Shown in pieces: positions 29,741 to 38,928 of a stretch of DNA of 64,000 bases (its first letter is position 1; each line of letters starts with the position of its first letter). This DNA is from Paracoccus sp. MBLB3053 (GTDB lineage Bacteria; Pseudomonadota; Alphaproteobacteria; Rhodobacterales; Rhodobacteraceae): assembly GCF_031822435.1 (NCBI RefSeq), contig NZ_JAVQLW010000001.1, forward strand, positions 1,869,501 to 1,933,500, given 5' to 3'. A program made the position numbers and the translations under genes. A model generated the notes under the pieces. It saw only the letters and a list, made by a program, of their open reading frames with translations, was not told the DNA's origin and did no database searches.

Positions 29741-31018
29741 ATGCAGACGAATTTCACCGAAGAGCAGCTTCAGGACCCGCTGGTCGCGCGGTCGAACAAG
29801 ATCCTGCGCGCCTGCGTGCATTGCGGGTTCTGCACCGCGACCTGCCCGACCTACCAGGTGCTGGGCGACGAGCTCGACAGCCCGCGCGGGCGGATCTACC
29901 TGATCAAGGACATGCTCGAAAGCGGGCGCGACGCCGACGAGAAGACCGTCAAGCATCTCGACCGCTGCCTGAGCTGCCTCAGCTGCATGTCCACCTGCCC
30001 CTCGGGCGTCGATTACATGCACCTGATCGACCATGCCCGCATCCATGTCGAGAAGACCTATCGCCGCCCGTGGCGCGACCGGGCGCTGCGCTGGATGCTG
30101 GCCAAGGTGCTGCCGCATCAGGGCCGCTTCCGGCTGGCGCTTCTGGGCGCGAAGCTGGCGCGACCGCTTGCCGGGCTGATGCCCGATCCGCGGCTGAAGG
30201 CGATGCTGGCGATGGCCCCGAAGGTCATCCCGCCCGTCAGCGCGAACGACCGGGGACAGGTCTTCGCCGCGATCGGCGAGAAGCGGGCGCGCGTCGCGAT
30301 GATGCCCGGCTGCGCGCAGCGGGCGCTCAATACCGACATCAATGACGCGACGATCCGGCTCTTGCGCCGGGCGGGCTGCGAGGTGGTGATCCCCAAGGAT
30401 TTCGGCTGCTGCGGCGCGCTGACCCATCACATGGGCCGCGAGGAGGACGCGCTGCATTCCGCCCGCGCCACCATCCGGGGCTTCCTGGCGGCGGGCGAGC
30501 TGGACGCGATCATCATCAACACCTCGGGCTGCGGCACCACGGTCAAGGATTACGGCAAGATCTTCGCCGGCGACCCGATGCAGCCCGAGGCCGAGAAGGT
30601 GGCGCGGCTTGCCCGCGACGTGACCGAGTTCCTCGACCTCCACGGGCTGCCCGAGGGCAAGGGCGAGGGGCTGCGCGTGGCCTATCACTCGGCCTGCTCA
30701 TTGCAGCATGGCCAGCAGATCAAGACCACGCCGAAGACGCTGCTCGCGAAGGCGGGCTTCAGCGTGGTCGAGCCAGAAAACCCGCATCTGTGCTGCGGCT
30801 CGGCCGGGACCTACAACCTGCTGCAACCCGAACTGTCCGGAGAGCTCAAGCGCCGCAAGGTCGCGACGCTCGAGGCGACCGCACCGCAGGTCATCGCGGC
30901 CGGGAATATCGGCTGCATGATGCAGATCGGCTCGGGGACCGGGGTGCCGGTCGTCCATACGGTCGAGCTGCTCGACTGGGCGAGCGGCGGGCCGAAACCG
31001 CGCGCGCTGCAGGCTTGA
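29741..31018 (+). CDS. glcF: Glycolate oxidase iron-sulfur subunit GlcF
   Basis: Electron-transfer subunit, 425 residues. Two [4Fe-4S] motifs are visible: CVHCGFCTATCPTYQ near residue 29 and CLSCLSCMSTCPSG near residue 79. Two CCG domains follow, with FGCCGALTHHMG and HLCCGSAGTYN, as in GlcF and heterodisulfide-reductase-like proteins. It passes electrons from GlcD/GlcE to the quinone pool at the inner membrane. Last gene of glcDEF. Confidence 0.95.
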   Translation: MQTNFTEEQLQDPLVARSNKILRACVHCGFCTATCPTYQVLGDELDSPRGRIYLIKDMLESGRDADEKTVKHLDRCLSCLSCMSTCPSGVDYMHLIDHARIHVEKTYRRPWRDRALRWMLAKVLPHQGRFRLALLGAKLARPLAGLMPDPRLKAMLAMAPKVIPPVSANDRGQVFAAIGEKRARVAMMPGCAQRALNTDINDATIRLLRRAGCEVVIPKDFGCCGALTHHMGREEDALHSARATIRGFLAAGELDAIIINTSGCGTTVKDYGKIFAGDPMQPEAEKVARLARDVTEFLDLHGLPEGKGEGLRVAYHSACSLQHGQQIKTTPKTLLAKAGFSVVEPENPHLCCGSAGTYNLLQPELSGELKRRKVATLEATAPQVIAAGNIGCMMQIGSGTGVPVVHTVELLDWASGGPKPRALQA

Positions 31019-31133
31019 AACGGGGACGCCGCATTCCTACCTGAGTGATGTCGGAGGGCCCGAGGGCGCCGACGGACCTGCCCGCCCGAGAAGGGGGGCA
31101 AGCCTTTGTATCGCTTGAATGAAGGATGCGAAA

Positions 31134-31580
31134 ATGCGCAATTTTGATCTGACCCCGCTCTATCGTGCCTCGGTCGGTTTCGACCGCATGGCTGATGTCA
31201 TGGACCGTGCTCTCTCGGCCGATATCGCGAGCTACCCCCCCTACAATATCGAGAAGACCGGCGAGAATGCCTATCGCATTTCGATCGCCGTTGCGGGCTT
31301 CGGCGCCGATGACCTGAATGTCGAGGTCAAGGACGGCGCCGTGATCGTCTCGGGCAAGAAATCCGCCGATGAGGATGGCCGCACCTTCCTGCATCGCGGC
31401 ATCGCGACCCGTGCTTTCGAGCGCCGCTTCACGCTGGCCGACCATGTCCGCGTCGATGGCGCGAGCCATGAAGACGGCATGTTGAACATCGACCTGATCC
31501 GCGAAATCCCCGAGGCGCTGAAACCACGCCGGATCGCGATCGCCAAGGGCGTGAAGTCGGTCGAAAAGCTCGATGCCTGA
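31134..31580 (+). CDS. Hsp20 (IbpA-like small heat shock protein)
   Basis: A 148-residue alpha-crystallin-domain chaperone that holds unfolding proteins in the cytoplasm. The opening MRNFDLTPLYRASVGFDRMADVM and the segment PPYNIEKTGENAYRISIAVAGF are characteristic of the IbpA/HspH class, and the crystallin-domain ending is RRFTLADHVRVDGASHEDGMLNIDL followed by the RRIAI I-x-I/V tail. I use the ATG at 31134, five codons inside the longest frame. It stands alone between glcF and a strong terminator. Confidence 0.93.
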   Translation: MRNFDLTPLYRASVGFDRMADVMDRALSADIASYPPYNIEKTGENAYRISIAVAGFGADDLNVEVKDGAVIVSGKKSADEDGRTFLHRGIATRAFERRFTLADHVRVDGASHEDGMLNIDLIREIPEALKPRRIAIAKGVKSVEKLDA

Positions 31581-31592
31581 GAACCGAAAGGG

Positions 31593-31612
31593 GCGGGGGA
31601 TTTCTCCCCCGC
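31593..31612 (+). terminator. Hairpin after hsp20
   Basis: A perfect 8-bp stem GCGGGGGA/TCCCCCGC with a TTTC loop, 12 bp past the hsp20 stop. It lacks a T-run; the stronger terminator follows 20 bp later. Confidence 0.45.
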
Positions 31613-31633
31613 TCGGAAATATCTGAAAGATCT

Positions 31634-31667
31634 CCGCCGCAACCGAAAGGTCGCGGCGGGTTTAGAT
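31634..31667 (+). terminator. Intrinsic terminator after hsp20
   Basis: CCGCCGC pairs with GCGGCGG, and the stem continues inward as ACC-GAAA-GGT with one mismatch, ending in a GAAA tetraloop. The tail is GTTTAGATTT. A good intrinsic terminator for hsp20. Confidence 0.7.
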
Positions 31668-31810
31668 TTAGCGTAAATGGCGCCGGGGAAGATGGGCCGG
31701 GCCTCACCATTCCTAGCCTGCCATGCGCATCGAACCGCCCCGGCTTGAGCCGTATTGGTCGGCTCGGGGTCTCGGCCGCTTCTTGATGGCAACAGGATCG
31801 GGACGACCGG

Positions 31811-32413
31811 TCAGATCTTGCGTCGCGCGCGGAGTGCAGCGGTAATGGTGCCGTCATCGAGATAATCGAGTTCGCCCCCGATCGGCACACCCTGGGCAAG
31901 GCCGGTAACGGTGACGCCCGAAGGTTCCAGCGCTTCGGCGATGTAATGCGCGGTGGTCTGGCCCTCGACGGTGGCGGCAAGGGCAAGGATGACTTCGGTC
32001 ACATGCTCATCCGCTATCCGGGCAATCAACTGCGGGATGCGCAGGTCCTCGGGGCCGATCTCGTCCAGGGCTGAAAGGCTGCCGCCCAGCACGTGGTAGC
32101 GGCCCTTGAAGGCGCGGCCGCGTTCCAGCGCCCAAAGATCGGCGACATCGGTCACGACGCAGATTTCGCCGTTGGCGCGGGCCGGGTCCTGGCAGATCGG
32201 GCAGATATCGGATTGGGTGACATTGCCGCAGGTCAGGCATTCGCGCGCCGATTCCGCGACGCCGGCCAGCAGGCTGGCCAGTTGCGCCATCTGGCCCGCG
32301 CGCTTGCGGATCAGGTGCAGCACGATGCGCCGGGCCGAGCGGGGCCCCAGCCCCGGCAGGCGCGCCATCGTGGTGATGAGCGCCTCGATATCGTCGCTGG
32401 GGCCCGAGTTCAT
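31811..32413 (-). CDS. recR: Recombination protein RecR
   Basis: Ring-forming DNA clamp that works with RecO/RecF to load RecA. The 200-residue length is standard. It has the N-terminal helix-hairpin-helix ([19 protein letters not shown]), the C4 zinc finger [16 protein letters not shown] and the Toprim domain with [14 protein letters not shown] and [19 protein letters not shown]. It is the third gene of dnaX-ybaB-recR, a conserved replication/repair operon; the gap to ybaB is a single base. Confidence 0.97.
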   Translation of the reverse strand: MNSGPSDDIEALITTMARLPGLGPRSARRIVLHLIRKRAGQMAQLASLLAGVAESARECLTCGNVTQSDICPICQDPARANGEICVVTDVADLWALERGRAFKGRYHVLGGSLSALDEIGPEDLRIPQLIARIADEHVTEVILALAATVEGQTTAHYIAEALEPSGVTVTGLAQGVPIGGELDYLDDGTITAALRARRKI

Positions 32414-32414
32414 T

Positions 32415-32759
32415 TCAGAAGGGCATCTTCATGTCGGCGGGAAGACCCATTTCGCGGGTCAGGCGCTGCATCTCTTCGGCCGATTTGTCGGCGGCGCGGC
32501 GCTGCGCGTCCTTGATCGCGGCAAGGATCAGGTCTTCGACCACTTCCTTGTCTTCCGAGCGGAAGATCGACGGGTCGATATCCAGACCGGTCAGCTCGCC
32601 CTTGGCAGTTGCCGTGGCCTTGACCAGACCGCCGCCAGCCTCGCCGGTGACGCTCAGGCGGTTCAGCCCTTCCTGCATCTCGGTCATCTTGGTCTGCATC
32701 TGCTGGGCCGCTTCCATCATCTTCGACAGATCGCCCATATCGCCAAGTCCCTTGAACAT
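32415..32759 (-). CDS. ybaB: YbaB/EbfC family nucleoid-associated protein
   Basis: A 114-residue DNA-binding protein with an alpha-beta-beta-beta-alpha fold that dimerises like tweezers. The opening [25 protein letters not shown] and the centre [21 protein letters not shown] are typical. It lies between dnaX and recR with gaps of 3 and 1 bp, the usual bacterial arrangement. Confidence 0.95.
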   Translation of the reverse strand: MFKGLGDMGDLSKMMEAAQQMQTKMTEMQEGLNRLSVTGEAGGGLVKATATAKGELTGLDIDPSIFRSEDKEVVEDLILAAIKDAQRRAADKSAEEMQRLTREMGLPADMKMPF

Positions 32760-32762
32760 CTT

Positions 32763-34541
32763 TTATTCCTCGTCCTCGAAAGGGTCCCATTCCTCGACCT
32801 CGGCCACGGGGCCTTCGGTCAGCTCATGCGGGGATGTATCCTCGCCGACAGGCTTTTCAACCGCCTGCGGCACGGGAACGGGACGGATTGCGGTGATTTT
32901 TGCACCGGGAAACGCGGCAAAGATCGCCTGTACGGTGGGGTTTTCCATGGCGCGGGCGCGGGCCGCGGCCTCGCGCGCGGCGCGTTGTTCGCTGATCGTG
33001 GGCTGTCCACCGCCAGAGGCAACGGTGACGGCCCAGCGTTGTCCGCCCGTCCAACCGCGCAGCCTCTCGGCAAGACGCTGGGCAAAGTCGCGAGGCGCGT
33101 CGTCGGTCGGCTGAAACTCGATCCGGCCCGGAGAATAGCGCACCAGCCGCAGGTGATCCTCGACATCCAGAAGCAGCTTCATGTCGCGCATCCGGCGGAT
33201 CAGCTCGATCACCGAGTCGAAATCCGGGAAGGCCGCGAGCGCGTCGGGCGAGACCGCGATGGCCAGCGCGCCGCCATCGGGGCGCGCCGCAATGGGCGCG
33301 CGAGGGGCGGCCGCACGCGGCGCCTCGGCGCGGCCCGGAGCTTGGGCGGCAGGTGCGCGGTTGAACTCGCCTGCGGCGGCAGATGCCTGAACCTTGCGGA
33401 TCAGCGCCTCGGGGTCGGGCAGGTCGGCGACATGGGTCAGGCGGATGATCGCCATCTCGGCGGCCATCATTGCGTTCGGGGCCTGGCCAACCTCTTCCAG
33501 CGCCTTGAGCAGCATCTGCCACAGGCGCGTCAGGGCGCGCATCGGGATGCGCGAGGCGATGTCTTCTCCTCGCGTGCGCTCGTCCGGGGCGATGGTCGGG
33601 TCGTCGATCGCCTCGGGGGTGATCTTGACGATGGAAATCCAATGCGTGATCTCGGCCAGGTCGCGCAGCACCGCCATCGGGTCGGCGCCATCGGCATATT
33701 GCGCCTGCAACTCGGCCAGGGCCTCGGCAGCGGCGCCGCGCAGGATCATGTCGAAGAGGTCCAGCACCCTGCCGCGATCGGCGAGGCCCAGCATGGCGCG
33801 GACCTGCGGGGCGGTGGTTTCGCCCGCGCCATGGCTGATCGCCTGATCGAGAAGGCTGGTCGCGTCGCGGGCCGAACCTTCGGCGGCGCGGGTGATCAGC
33901 GCCAGCGCGTCATCGGTGATCTCGGCCCCCTCGCGGGTGGCGATGCGGCGCAGGAGCGCGATCATCACCTCGGGCTCGATCCGGCGCAGGTCGAAGCGCT
34001 GGCAGCGCGACAGCACCGTGACCGGGACCTTGCGGATCTCGGTCGTCGCAAAGATGAATTTCACATGCGGCGGCGGTTCCTCGAGCGTTTTCAACAGCGC
34101 GTTGAAGGCGCTGGTCGAGAGCATGTGGACTTCGTCGATGATATAGATCTTGTAGCGCGCCGAAGCGGCGCGATAGTGAACGGATTCAATGATTTCGCGG
34201 ATATCGTTCACGCCGGTTCTAGATGCGGCGTCCATTTCCATCACGTCGACATGGCGGCCCTCGCTGATCGCGACGCAATGCTCGCATGTGCCGCAAGGCT
34301 CGGTCGTCGGGCCGCCCTGGCCATCGGGGCCGGTGCAGTTCAGGCCCTTGGCGATGATCCGGGCGGTCGTGGTCTTTCCGGTGCCGCGGATGCCGGTCAT
34401 GATGAAGGCCTGCGCGATGCGGTCGGCGGCAAAGGCGTTTTTCAGCGTCCGCACCATGGCGTCCTGGCCCACGAGATCGGCGAAGGTCTCGGGGCGGTAT
34501 TTCCGCGCCAGCACTTGATAGGTCTTTTCGCTTTCGCTCAT
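32763..34541 (-). CDS. dnaX: DNA polymerase III subunits gamma/tau
   Basis: Clamp-loader ATPase and replisome organiser, 592 residues, full tau-like length. Walker A is GIRGTGKTT near residue 50; the zinc module has CTGPDGQGG...CGTCEHC; Walker B is IDEVHMLS; the sensor region is FIFATTEIRKVPVTVLSRCQRFDLRR. The C-terminal part is rich in alanine/proline, then has the tau-specific fold and an acidic tail (EVEEWDPFEDEE). I did not find an obvious A-rich slippery site, so a separate gamma product is not indicated. It heads dnaX-ybaB-recR. Confidence 0.95.
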   Translation of the reverse strand: MSESEKTYQVLARKYRPETFADLVGQDAMVRTLKNAFAADRIAQAFIMTGIRGTGKTTTARIIAKGLNCTGPDGQGGPTTEPCGTCEHCVAISEGRHVDVMEMDAASRTGVNDIREIIESVHYRAASARYKIYIIDEVHMLSTSAFNALLKTLEEPPPHVKFIFATTEIRKVPVTVLSRCQRFDLRRIEPEVMIALLRRIATREGAEITDDALALITRAAEGSARDATSLLDQAISHGAGETTAPQVRAMLGLADRGRVLDLFDMILRGAAAEALAELQAQYADGADPMAVLRDLAEITHWISIVKITPEAIDDPTIAPDERTRGEDIASRIPMRALTRLWQMLLKALEEVGQAPNAMMAAEMAIIRLTHVADLPDPEALIRKVQASAAAGEFNRAPAAQAPGRAEAPRAAAPRAPIAARPDGGALAIAVSPDALAAFPDFDSVIELIRRMRDMKLLLDVEDHLRLVRYSPGRIEFQPTDDAPRDFAQRLAERLRGWTGGQRWAVTVASGGGQPTISEQRAAREAAARARAMENPTVQAIFAAFPGAKITAIRPVPVPQAVEKPVGEDTSPHELTEGPVAEVEEWDPFEDEE

Positions 34542-34698
34542 GGTCCGCCTTCTCTCTGCCGCGTCACATTAGACATGGCAGGGCAGACCGGCAACCGTTG
34601 GCTGAGTTCGGCGAAAGCGAGGGCGAACAACGCAGATGTGACCGGTCGTTACGGATTGTCCGGTATCGCGCGCGCGGCAGCGGGGGCATAGTTCGGCA

Positions 34699-35116
34699 AT
34701 GAAGCGTCGTTCCCTGATCCTGTCGGCCCTTGCAGCCCCGCTTGTTGGCTTCGCGCCACGGCGGGCACGGGCGGCAAAGCAGCTGCTGGATCAGGCAGGT
34801 GCGCTGCAACAGCTACGCGCCATTGCCGTCTGGCAGCGTGGGCAGGAGGTCGCTGCGCGCGGATACGGCGGATTCGATCCTGACCGGCCGACGAATATCA
34901 AGTCCGCCTCGAAATCGATCATCTCGGCCCTGGCCGGGATCGCGATCGCGAAGGGCCTGTTCTCGGGGCCGGATCACAAGGTGGCGGACGTGCTGGCGCG
35001 CGACCTTCCGAGCGATCCCGACCCGCGCATGGACGACCTGACGCTGGGCAACCTCTTGTCCATGCAGGCCGGGCTCGAACGGCAATCGGGGCCGAATTAC
35101 GGACGCTGGGTCAGCA
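34699..35116 (+). pseudogene. 5' half of a split serine hydrolase (beta-lactamase fold) gene
   Basis: Encodes the N-terminal part of a secreted serine hydrolase: an arginine-rich signal peptide (MKRRSLILSALAAPLVGFAPRRARA), then the nucleophile motif S-x-x-K in KSASKSIISALAGIAIAKG, and the LTLGNLLSMQAGLE block of beta-lactamase/esterase-type class C enzymes. The frame runs to NYGRWVS and then enters foreign DNA, where it stops four codons later at 35127. The remainder of the gene is at 47062-47630. Joining the two halves at the 12-bp repeat restores one frame of 324 residues, reading NYGRWVSSRNWVRAAL across the junction. Confidence 0.93.
35105..35116 (+). repeat. attL core
   Basis: GCTGGGTCAGCA, identical to the copy at 47062-47073; bases on both sides differ, so the repeat is exactly 12 bp. 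It contains short inverted arms GCTG-GGT-CAGC, as often seen in tyrosine-recombinase crossover sites. The strand encodes RWVS of the split hydrolase. Confidence 0.88.
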
Positions 35117-35123
35117 AAGCAAC

Positions 35124-35330
35124 CTAGTTGTTATTGCTAGCTAATTCTTCATTTATTTCGTCTACCTGCACAGCTACCCGGCAATGCGGGCAGGCTGCAT
35201 CGCAGGGCTTGCGCACCAGATTGCCCTCGAAGAAGCATCCATGCGGGATGGGGATGATGTTCAGCTTCGGCGCAGAGCGGATATTGCCGGGGGCTGCCCT
35301 GCGGTCGGCGTAGTAGACGAACCTCGTCAC
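35124..35330 (-). CDS. Small Cys-rich protein of the element
   Basis: A 68-residue protein with four cysteines; CDAACPHCRVAVQVDE contains a CxxC pair, which suggests a small metal-binding knuckle together with the other cysteines. Its stop lies 8 bp from attL, so it is the last gene of the leftward operon. Its start overlaps the upstream gene by 4 bp. I do not recognise the family. Confidence 0.6.
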   Translation of the reverse strand: MTRFVYYADRRAAPGNIRSAPKLNIIPIPHGCFFEGNLVRKPCDAACPHCRVAVQVDEINEELASNNN

Positions 35331-35767
35331 GGCTTTGGCAAGCCGGGCTTGGCGGGCTGCCCGATGCTAACGCTGGCCGGGGGCGCGTCGGCTTGGCCGG
35401 GCGTCAGTATCTCTTGCTTGTCGGGCAGGCCCATAGTGCGGGCTATGAGCATCGGGTTGAACACCTCGACCAAGCCCAGCGTCAGGTTATATTCGTTCAT
35501 CACGTCCAACGCCATTTCCACCGGGCGCTGCAAATGTGGCTCCGTCAGCTCTGCGCCGGTGAAGGCACGGAGGCCGGTTATCGTCATGGCGCGGGGCGCG
35601 CTATAGCGGACGATGCGGCCAGATACAGCCTTCTCTACAACCAGCGGGTTGGCCTTGACCCAAGTGAAGTAAGCACGGGCATAGGACCAGAACCCCTCAG
35701 CCGTCATGGCCTCCGGGCTTACCCTGCCGAAGGCGTCGAGGCTCTGCCGCTGCCAGTCATCATTCAT
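35327..35767 (-). CDS. Hypothetical protein downstream of tape-measure gene
   Basis: A 146-residue soluble protein, family not recognised. The N-terminal half is aromatic-rich (GFWSYARAYFTWVKANPLVVEK), the centre has AMTITGLRAFTGAELTEPHLQRPVEMALDVMNEYN, and the C-terminus is proline-rich (PGQADAPPASVSIGQPAKPGLPKP). Overlaps both neighbours (4 and 8 bp), so it belongs to the structural-like operon. A tail or virion-accessory role is possible from position only. Confidence 0.65.
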   Translation of the reverse strand: MNDDWQRQSLDAFGRVSPEAMTAEGFWSYARAYFTWVKANPLVVEKAVSGRIVRYSAPRAMTITGLRAFTGAELTEPHLQRPVEMALDVMNEYNLTLGLVEVFNPMLIARTMGLPDKQEILTPGQADAPPASVSIGQPAKPGLPKP

Positions 35768-36188
35768 GCAACACCACCGGCCATTGGATCGGATAATCGG
35801 TCAGGTGCTGGGCCTTCTCCCACTCAGCGCCGAGGGCGTAGCGGATGTCATCAACGGTGGCCGCCGTAGCGGGCGGGTTGCCGAAGATCATCACATGCCG
35901 CCCGTGTAGCTCGGCCATATCCTGGAAGGGGCGGAAGGGCCGCAGGAAGCGATTGATCAAATCCGACCACTCGGGCGTATCGAACCTGAAAGAAAGCACC
36001 CTTAGTTGGTCCTCACCTTTCAGATTGAAGACGAGGCGGCTATCGGTCTGGTAGGTGTTATAGATGAGGTAGGGGATGCCAACAGCACGGTAATGCGCAC
36101 GAATCTGGGCCTCCGCATGGGGCGGCACCTCTTGCTCACCCCGGAGGGGTCGACCTACCTGCTTACCAAGTTCATCCCATGTCGTCAT
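35760..36188 (-). CDS. Hypothetical protein following tape-measure gene
   Basis: A 142-residue soluble protein of unknown family. It contains VPPHAEAQIRAHYRAVGIPYLIYNTY, FRFDTPEWSDLINRFLRPFRPFQ and HGRHVMIFGNPPATAATVDDIRYAL. The start overlaps the tape-measure-like gene stop by 4 bp (ATGA type). In tailed phages the genes right after the tape measure encode distal tail or tail-assembly proteins; that is the only hint of role. Confidence 0.65.
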   Translation of the reverse strand: MTTWDELGKQVGRPLRGEQEVPPHAEAQIRAHYRAVGIPYLIYNTYQTDSRLVFNLKGEDQLRVLSFRFDTPEWSDLINRFLRPFRPFQDMAELHGRHVMIFGNPPATAATVDDIRYALGAEWEKAQHLTDYPIQWPVVLHE

Positions 36189-38311
36189 TCTGTCGGCACC
36201 TGTGTTCCTGTATCGACGCTGCCATAGCCAAGCACCGCCCGCTCGGTCGGCGTGGCTGGTACAAAGCTTGCCAATGCGCCGCGAATGGCCCCCGCTATCT
36301 CAGCGCCAATGCCACTGAGGCTTGTGCGGAAATCATCGGCCCCGCCTTGTAGTTGTGCGCGTTGGTAGTCCGCCGCCGACATGGTCATGCTGGCCGCCGT
36401 GTCGAAGTCCTGCGTCACCTTCTGGCCTATGTCTCCAAACGCGTAGCCAATTGGCCCTGTAACCTCGTTAATCAGATCGGCCGGGTTGGGGGTTACTGCC
36501 TGCGGCCTGCCACCCTTTGCGGCGTAGTCAGCATAGATCTGGCTGACCATCTGATCTTCGCCCTTGTTGGCCTCCGTGGGGTGAAGCCCGTAGCTCAGCC
36601 CGACCGCAGGCCCAGCGTAGGGGATGGGCGGGAGCTTGGTGGCTCCGTAGGTCAACACCGCCCCTGCGGCCTTCTTGGCTGTGCCCCAAATCCCTTTCAT
36701 CCAGCCGCCGTCCTTGCCGCCAATGCCGCCAGTGTTGTCGGCAATCTGGCCCGTGTTCTGTGCGATGACACCCAAGGTCTGCACGATGGGGTCGCGGCTG
36801 GTAATGGCGGAAAGCGTCATCGCCCCCAGCACAGGCGCGGAGGTAAGAGCGGCGTTAACACCTAGCAGAGCCGCACCAGCGGCAGCCGGGTTGTTGCCCG
36901 CTCTGGTCACAGCGTCTGTGGCCGCGTCCAGCACCGCCTTGGCAGCGGGCATCAAAGGCGTGAGGGCGGTGGCCCCAAGGTTCTCAACTTGGCTGTTTAG
37001 CGCCTCGCGCATGCTTTTGAAGCTGGGATTTGTAATCGCGTATTGCGGGTTGGTCTTGAGTGCCCGGTCGCGCTCGCGCGTGTTGGCGTCGAGGTTCATA
37101 ATGGCATCGGTCAGGGCGCTGATACCGCCCTGCTTACTGAGGCCGAGCTTGTTGTCCAGGTAGCTGGAAATGGCGCTGGCGTCGGTTAGATCGATGTTGT
37201 CCTTCCGCAGCAGCGGGATGATCTCATCGCGCACTGTCGCGTTGAAGTCGCGGCCAAAATCTGCCGCGATGGTGCTGCGGCCCTGCCTGTCACGGAGGCC
37301 GATAGCTTGCTGGGCGGCGGTATCCTCGGCGTTAAGGTTGCCGCGCGTCAGGTCGCTAATGAGTTGGTCGATTTGGCCAGTGCCACGCGACCCGGCACTG
37401 TCCCGGTTCAGGGCGATTTGCAGCAGGGTTTCCGGGCTTATCATGTTCTTAAGCTGCGGGCTTTGCTGCAACATGCGGTAGACGTTGGCCATGTCCAAAT
37501 CGCCGCCGCTTGCGATGCTGGCTTGGAGCATGGCCTCGCGGTAGGCTTGAGCTTGCGGCCCCTGTTGCCCGAGCAGGTTGAGCGACTTCTCCATCATGCG
37601 GGCTTGGTCGCTGGCAGCGTCGGCTGTCTTGCCGGTGGCCGCTTGGATGACCGCCATATCCCGCGCAATGGCGTTCATAAGATCTTCGGCTTTGGCCGCG
37701 CCGTCGGTGGTGCCCAAGTCAAAGGTGTTGGCATCTCGGAAGGCTTCCATCAGGCCCGCTTGGCTGGCCACCGGGTAGGCCGCGCTGACACGCCCCGCCA
37801 TGCGCTCCACGCTGGCTGTCTGCTCATCCGTATAGCCTGCGGTGCCATAGGCGGTGCGGACGGTGTCCATATTCAAGGCACCCCGGCCAGCGGCAGCATT
37901 GAAGCTCCCCAAGCCTTGCTGGAAACCTCGCGCCATTTGCGCGCCAATGCTGGCGGCGGCCCCGCCTAGCATATTGGCGGCAAAGCCCTGCAAGGTCAGG
38001 TTAACGCGTAGCCGCTTGTTAGCCAGTCGGTTGATCTCTTGTTGGGTGGCTTTGAAGTTGTTTCGCACCTGTTGGCTGTCGCGCACCAAGGGGCGGAAGG
38101 GGTTGCGGGACGACCTCTCAAGCTGCCTTGCGGCTGACAGAAGCTCGCGGTTGATGTTGCGCAAGCTACGCTCGTCCAGCCCCGGAATCTTGATGCCTCT
38201 GGCATTGCCCGCCGTTTTGAAGAGCTTGGCCAATTCTTTGTTGATGGCTTGCAGCGACTTGGTCGACTGATCGTTTACCCGAAGTGTGGCCTGTTCAACA
38301 AAGCTAGCCAT
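36185..38311 (-). CDS. Phage tail tape-measure-like protein
   Basis: A 708-residue protein, the largest in the element. The first ~130 residues are rich in charged heptad-like text (SLQAINKELAKLFKTAGNARG; NINRELLSAARQLERSS; RNNFKATQQEINRLANKRL), consistent with coiled coil. Next comes an Ala/Gly/Gln-rich helical middle with repeated short blocks, and a hydrophobic stretch near residues 480-515 (AAGAALLGVNAALTSAPVLGAMTLSAI). This composition and the N-terminal style match tape-measure proteins that set tail length in siphophages and myophages. I see no lysozyme or peptidase domain at the C-terminus. No other clear tail gene (tube, sheath, baseplate hub) is present, which is odd. Alternative: a large helical protein of another function. 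Confidence 0.6.
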   Translation of the reverse strand: MASFVEQATLRVNDQSTKSLQAINKELAKLFKTAGNARGIKIPGLDERSLRNINRELLSAARQLERSSRNPFRPLVRDSQQVRNNFKATQQEINRLANKRLRVNLTLQGFAANMLGGAAASIGAQMARGFQQGLGSFNAAAGRGALNMDTVRTAYGTAGYTDEQTASVERMAGRVSAAYPVASQAGLMEAFRDANTFDLGTTDGAAKAEDLMNAIARDMAVIQAATGKTADAASDQARMMEKSLNLLGQQGPQAQAYREAMLQASIASGGDLDMANVYRMLQQSPQLKNMISPETLLQIALNRDSAGSRGTGQIDQLISDLTRGNLNAEDTAAQQAIGLRDRQGRSTIAADFGRDFNATVRDEIIPLLRKDNIDLTDASAISSYLDNKLGLSKQGGISALTDAIMNLDANTRERDRALKTNPQYAITNPSFKSMREALNSQVENLGATALTPLMPAAKAVLDAATDAVTRAGNNPAAAGAALLGVNAALTSAPVLGAMTLSAITSRDPIVQTLGVIAQNTGQIADNTGGIGGKDGGWMKGIWGTAKKAAGAVLTYGATKLPPIPYAGPAVGLSYGLHPTEANKGEDQMVSQIYADYAAKGGRPQAVTPNPADLINEVTGPIGYAFGDIGQKVTQDFDTAASMTMSAADYQRAQLQGGADDFRTSLSGIGAEIAGAIRGALASFVPATPTERAVLGYGSVDTGTQVPTE

Positions 38312-38327
38312 GACTTACCTCTTGAGT

Positions 38328-38747
38328 TTACCCAAGGCTGCTCCCGCGCCAGAAGCCGCCACCGCCAGCAGGGGCGGGTTCCTTCTTCGCCACCGGGGCT
38401 TGGTCGGATTTGGGCTTCTGGCGTTCCGCTTGGGAGACAACGCAACCTTTGGCGGCCGTGCCCGGCAGATACCGCTCAGGCAGTACACTGATGGACGGGG
38501 GCCGCATGAGAATCTTTGCGGGAGCGGGCAGGTTGGGCGGCCGATAAACCCAGCCTTCAGCATCGCCGCGCTGCACGAAATGGCCTAACAGCCAAGCCTC
38601 GACCTTGAAGCGAGTGTCGTCCTGCACTTGGCCACCGTAGGCGAGGCGCTCAATGTCCTGCACCGAAAGGGCAAGGGCGGTTTTCATGCTTGCCCGTTGC
38701 TCCGGCGTCTGGCGGCTCAGCAGCAGCTCCAATGTCTCAGTTTGCAT
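38328..38747 (-). CDS. Small helical-domain protein with Pro/Gly tail (paralogue B)
   Basis: A 139-residue protein. Residues about 3-60 form a short helical domain (LELLLSRQTPEQRASM, ALALSVQDIERLAYGGQVQDDTRF, EAWLLGHF) that aligns with two neighbouring small proteins at 38737-38928 and 39611-39799. The C-terminal third is basic and then glycine-rich (PVAKKEPAPAGGGGFWRG), a low-complexity tail. It sits directly upstream of the tape-measure-like gene, where tail-assembly chaperones usually lie, but the helix-turn-helix-like domain argues against that. Function unknown. Confidence 0.65.
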   Translation of the reverse strand: MQTETLELLLSRQTPEQRASMKTALALSVQDIERLAYGGQVQDDTRFKVEAWLLGHFVQRGDAEGWVYRPPNLPAPAKILMRPPSISVLPERYLPGTAAKGCVVSQAERQKPKSDQAPVAKKEPAPAGGGGFWRGSSLG

Positions 38748-38928
38748 GGTGGACCTCGAAATGTGCAGCGAGCAGGCGGGCCACCGTGTGGTCGCGGGGC
38801 TTGTTTGGATCGGGGTGAAGGAAGCGATCTAGCTCCCCGTTGGACAGCCCACACTGGTAGCGCAGAGCGGTGCGCTGCTCAGGGCTAAGGGCTTTGATGC
38901 GTTCTCGCAGGGCTGGCCAATCAGTCAC
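38737..38928 (-). CDS. Small helix-turn-helix-like protein (paralogue A)
   Basis: A 63-residue protein made almost entirely of one helical domain: LRERIKALSPEQRTALRYQCGLSNGELDRFLHPD then DHTVARLLAAHF. I prefer the GTG start at 38926-38928, which overlaps the protease stop as GTGA; an ATG 15 bp upstream gives a 68-residue version. It overlaps paralogue B by 11 bp. The pattern (PEQR, LS-x-x-EL, final recognition-like helix) suggests DNA binding, but no family is recognised. Confidence 0.6.
   Translation of the reverse strand: MTDWPALRERIKALSPEQRTALRYQCGLSNGELDRFLHPDPNKPRDHTVARLLAAHFEVHHAN

Noticed and set aside
28616..30688. 690-codon minus-strand ORF across glcDEF
   Set aside because: Antisense to three well-supported genes; product is Arg/His/Gly-rich low-complexity typical of high-GC shadow frames.
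32106..34691. 861-codon plus-strand ORF opposite dnaX
   Set aside because: Shadow of dnaX, ybaB and recR, all supported by motifs.
35105..35116. tRNA gene as integration target
   Set aside because: No cloverleaf at either junction; the target reads through as protein-coding sequence.
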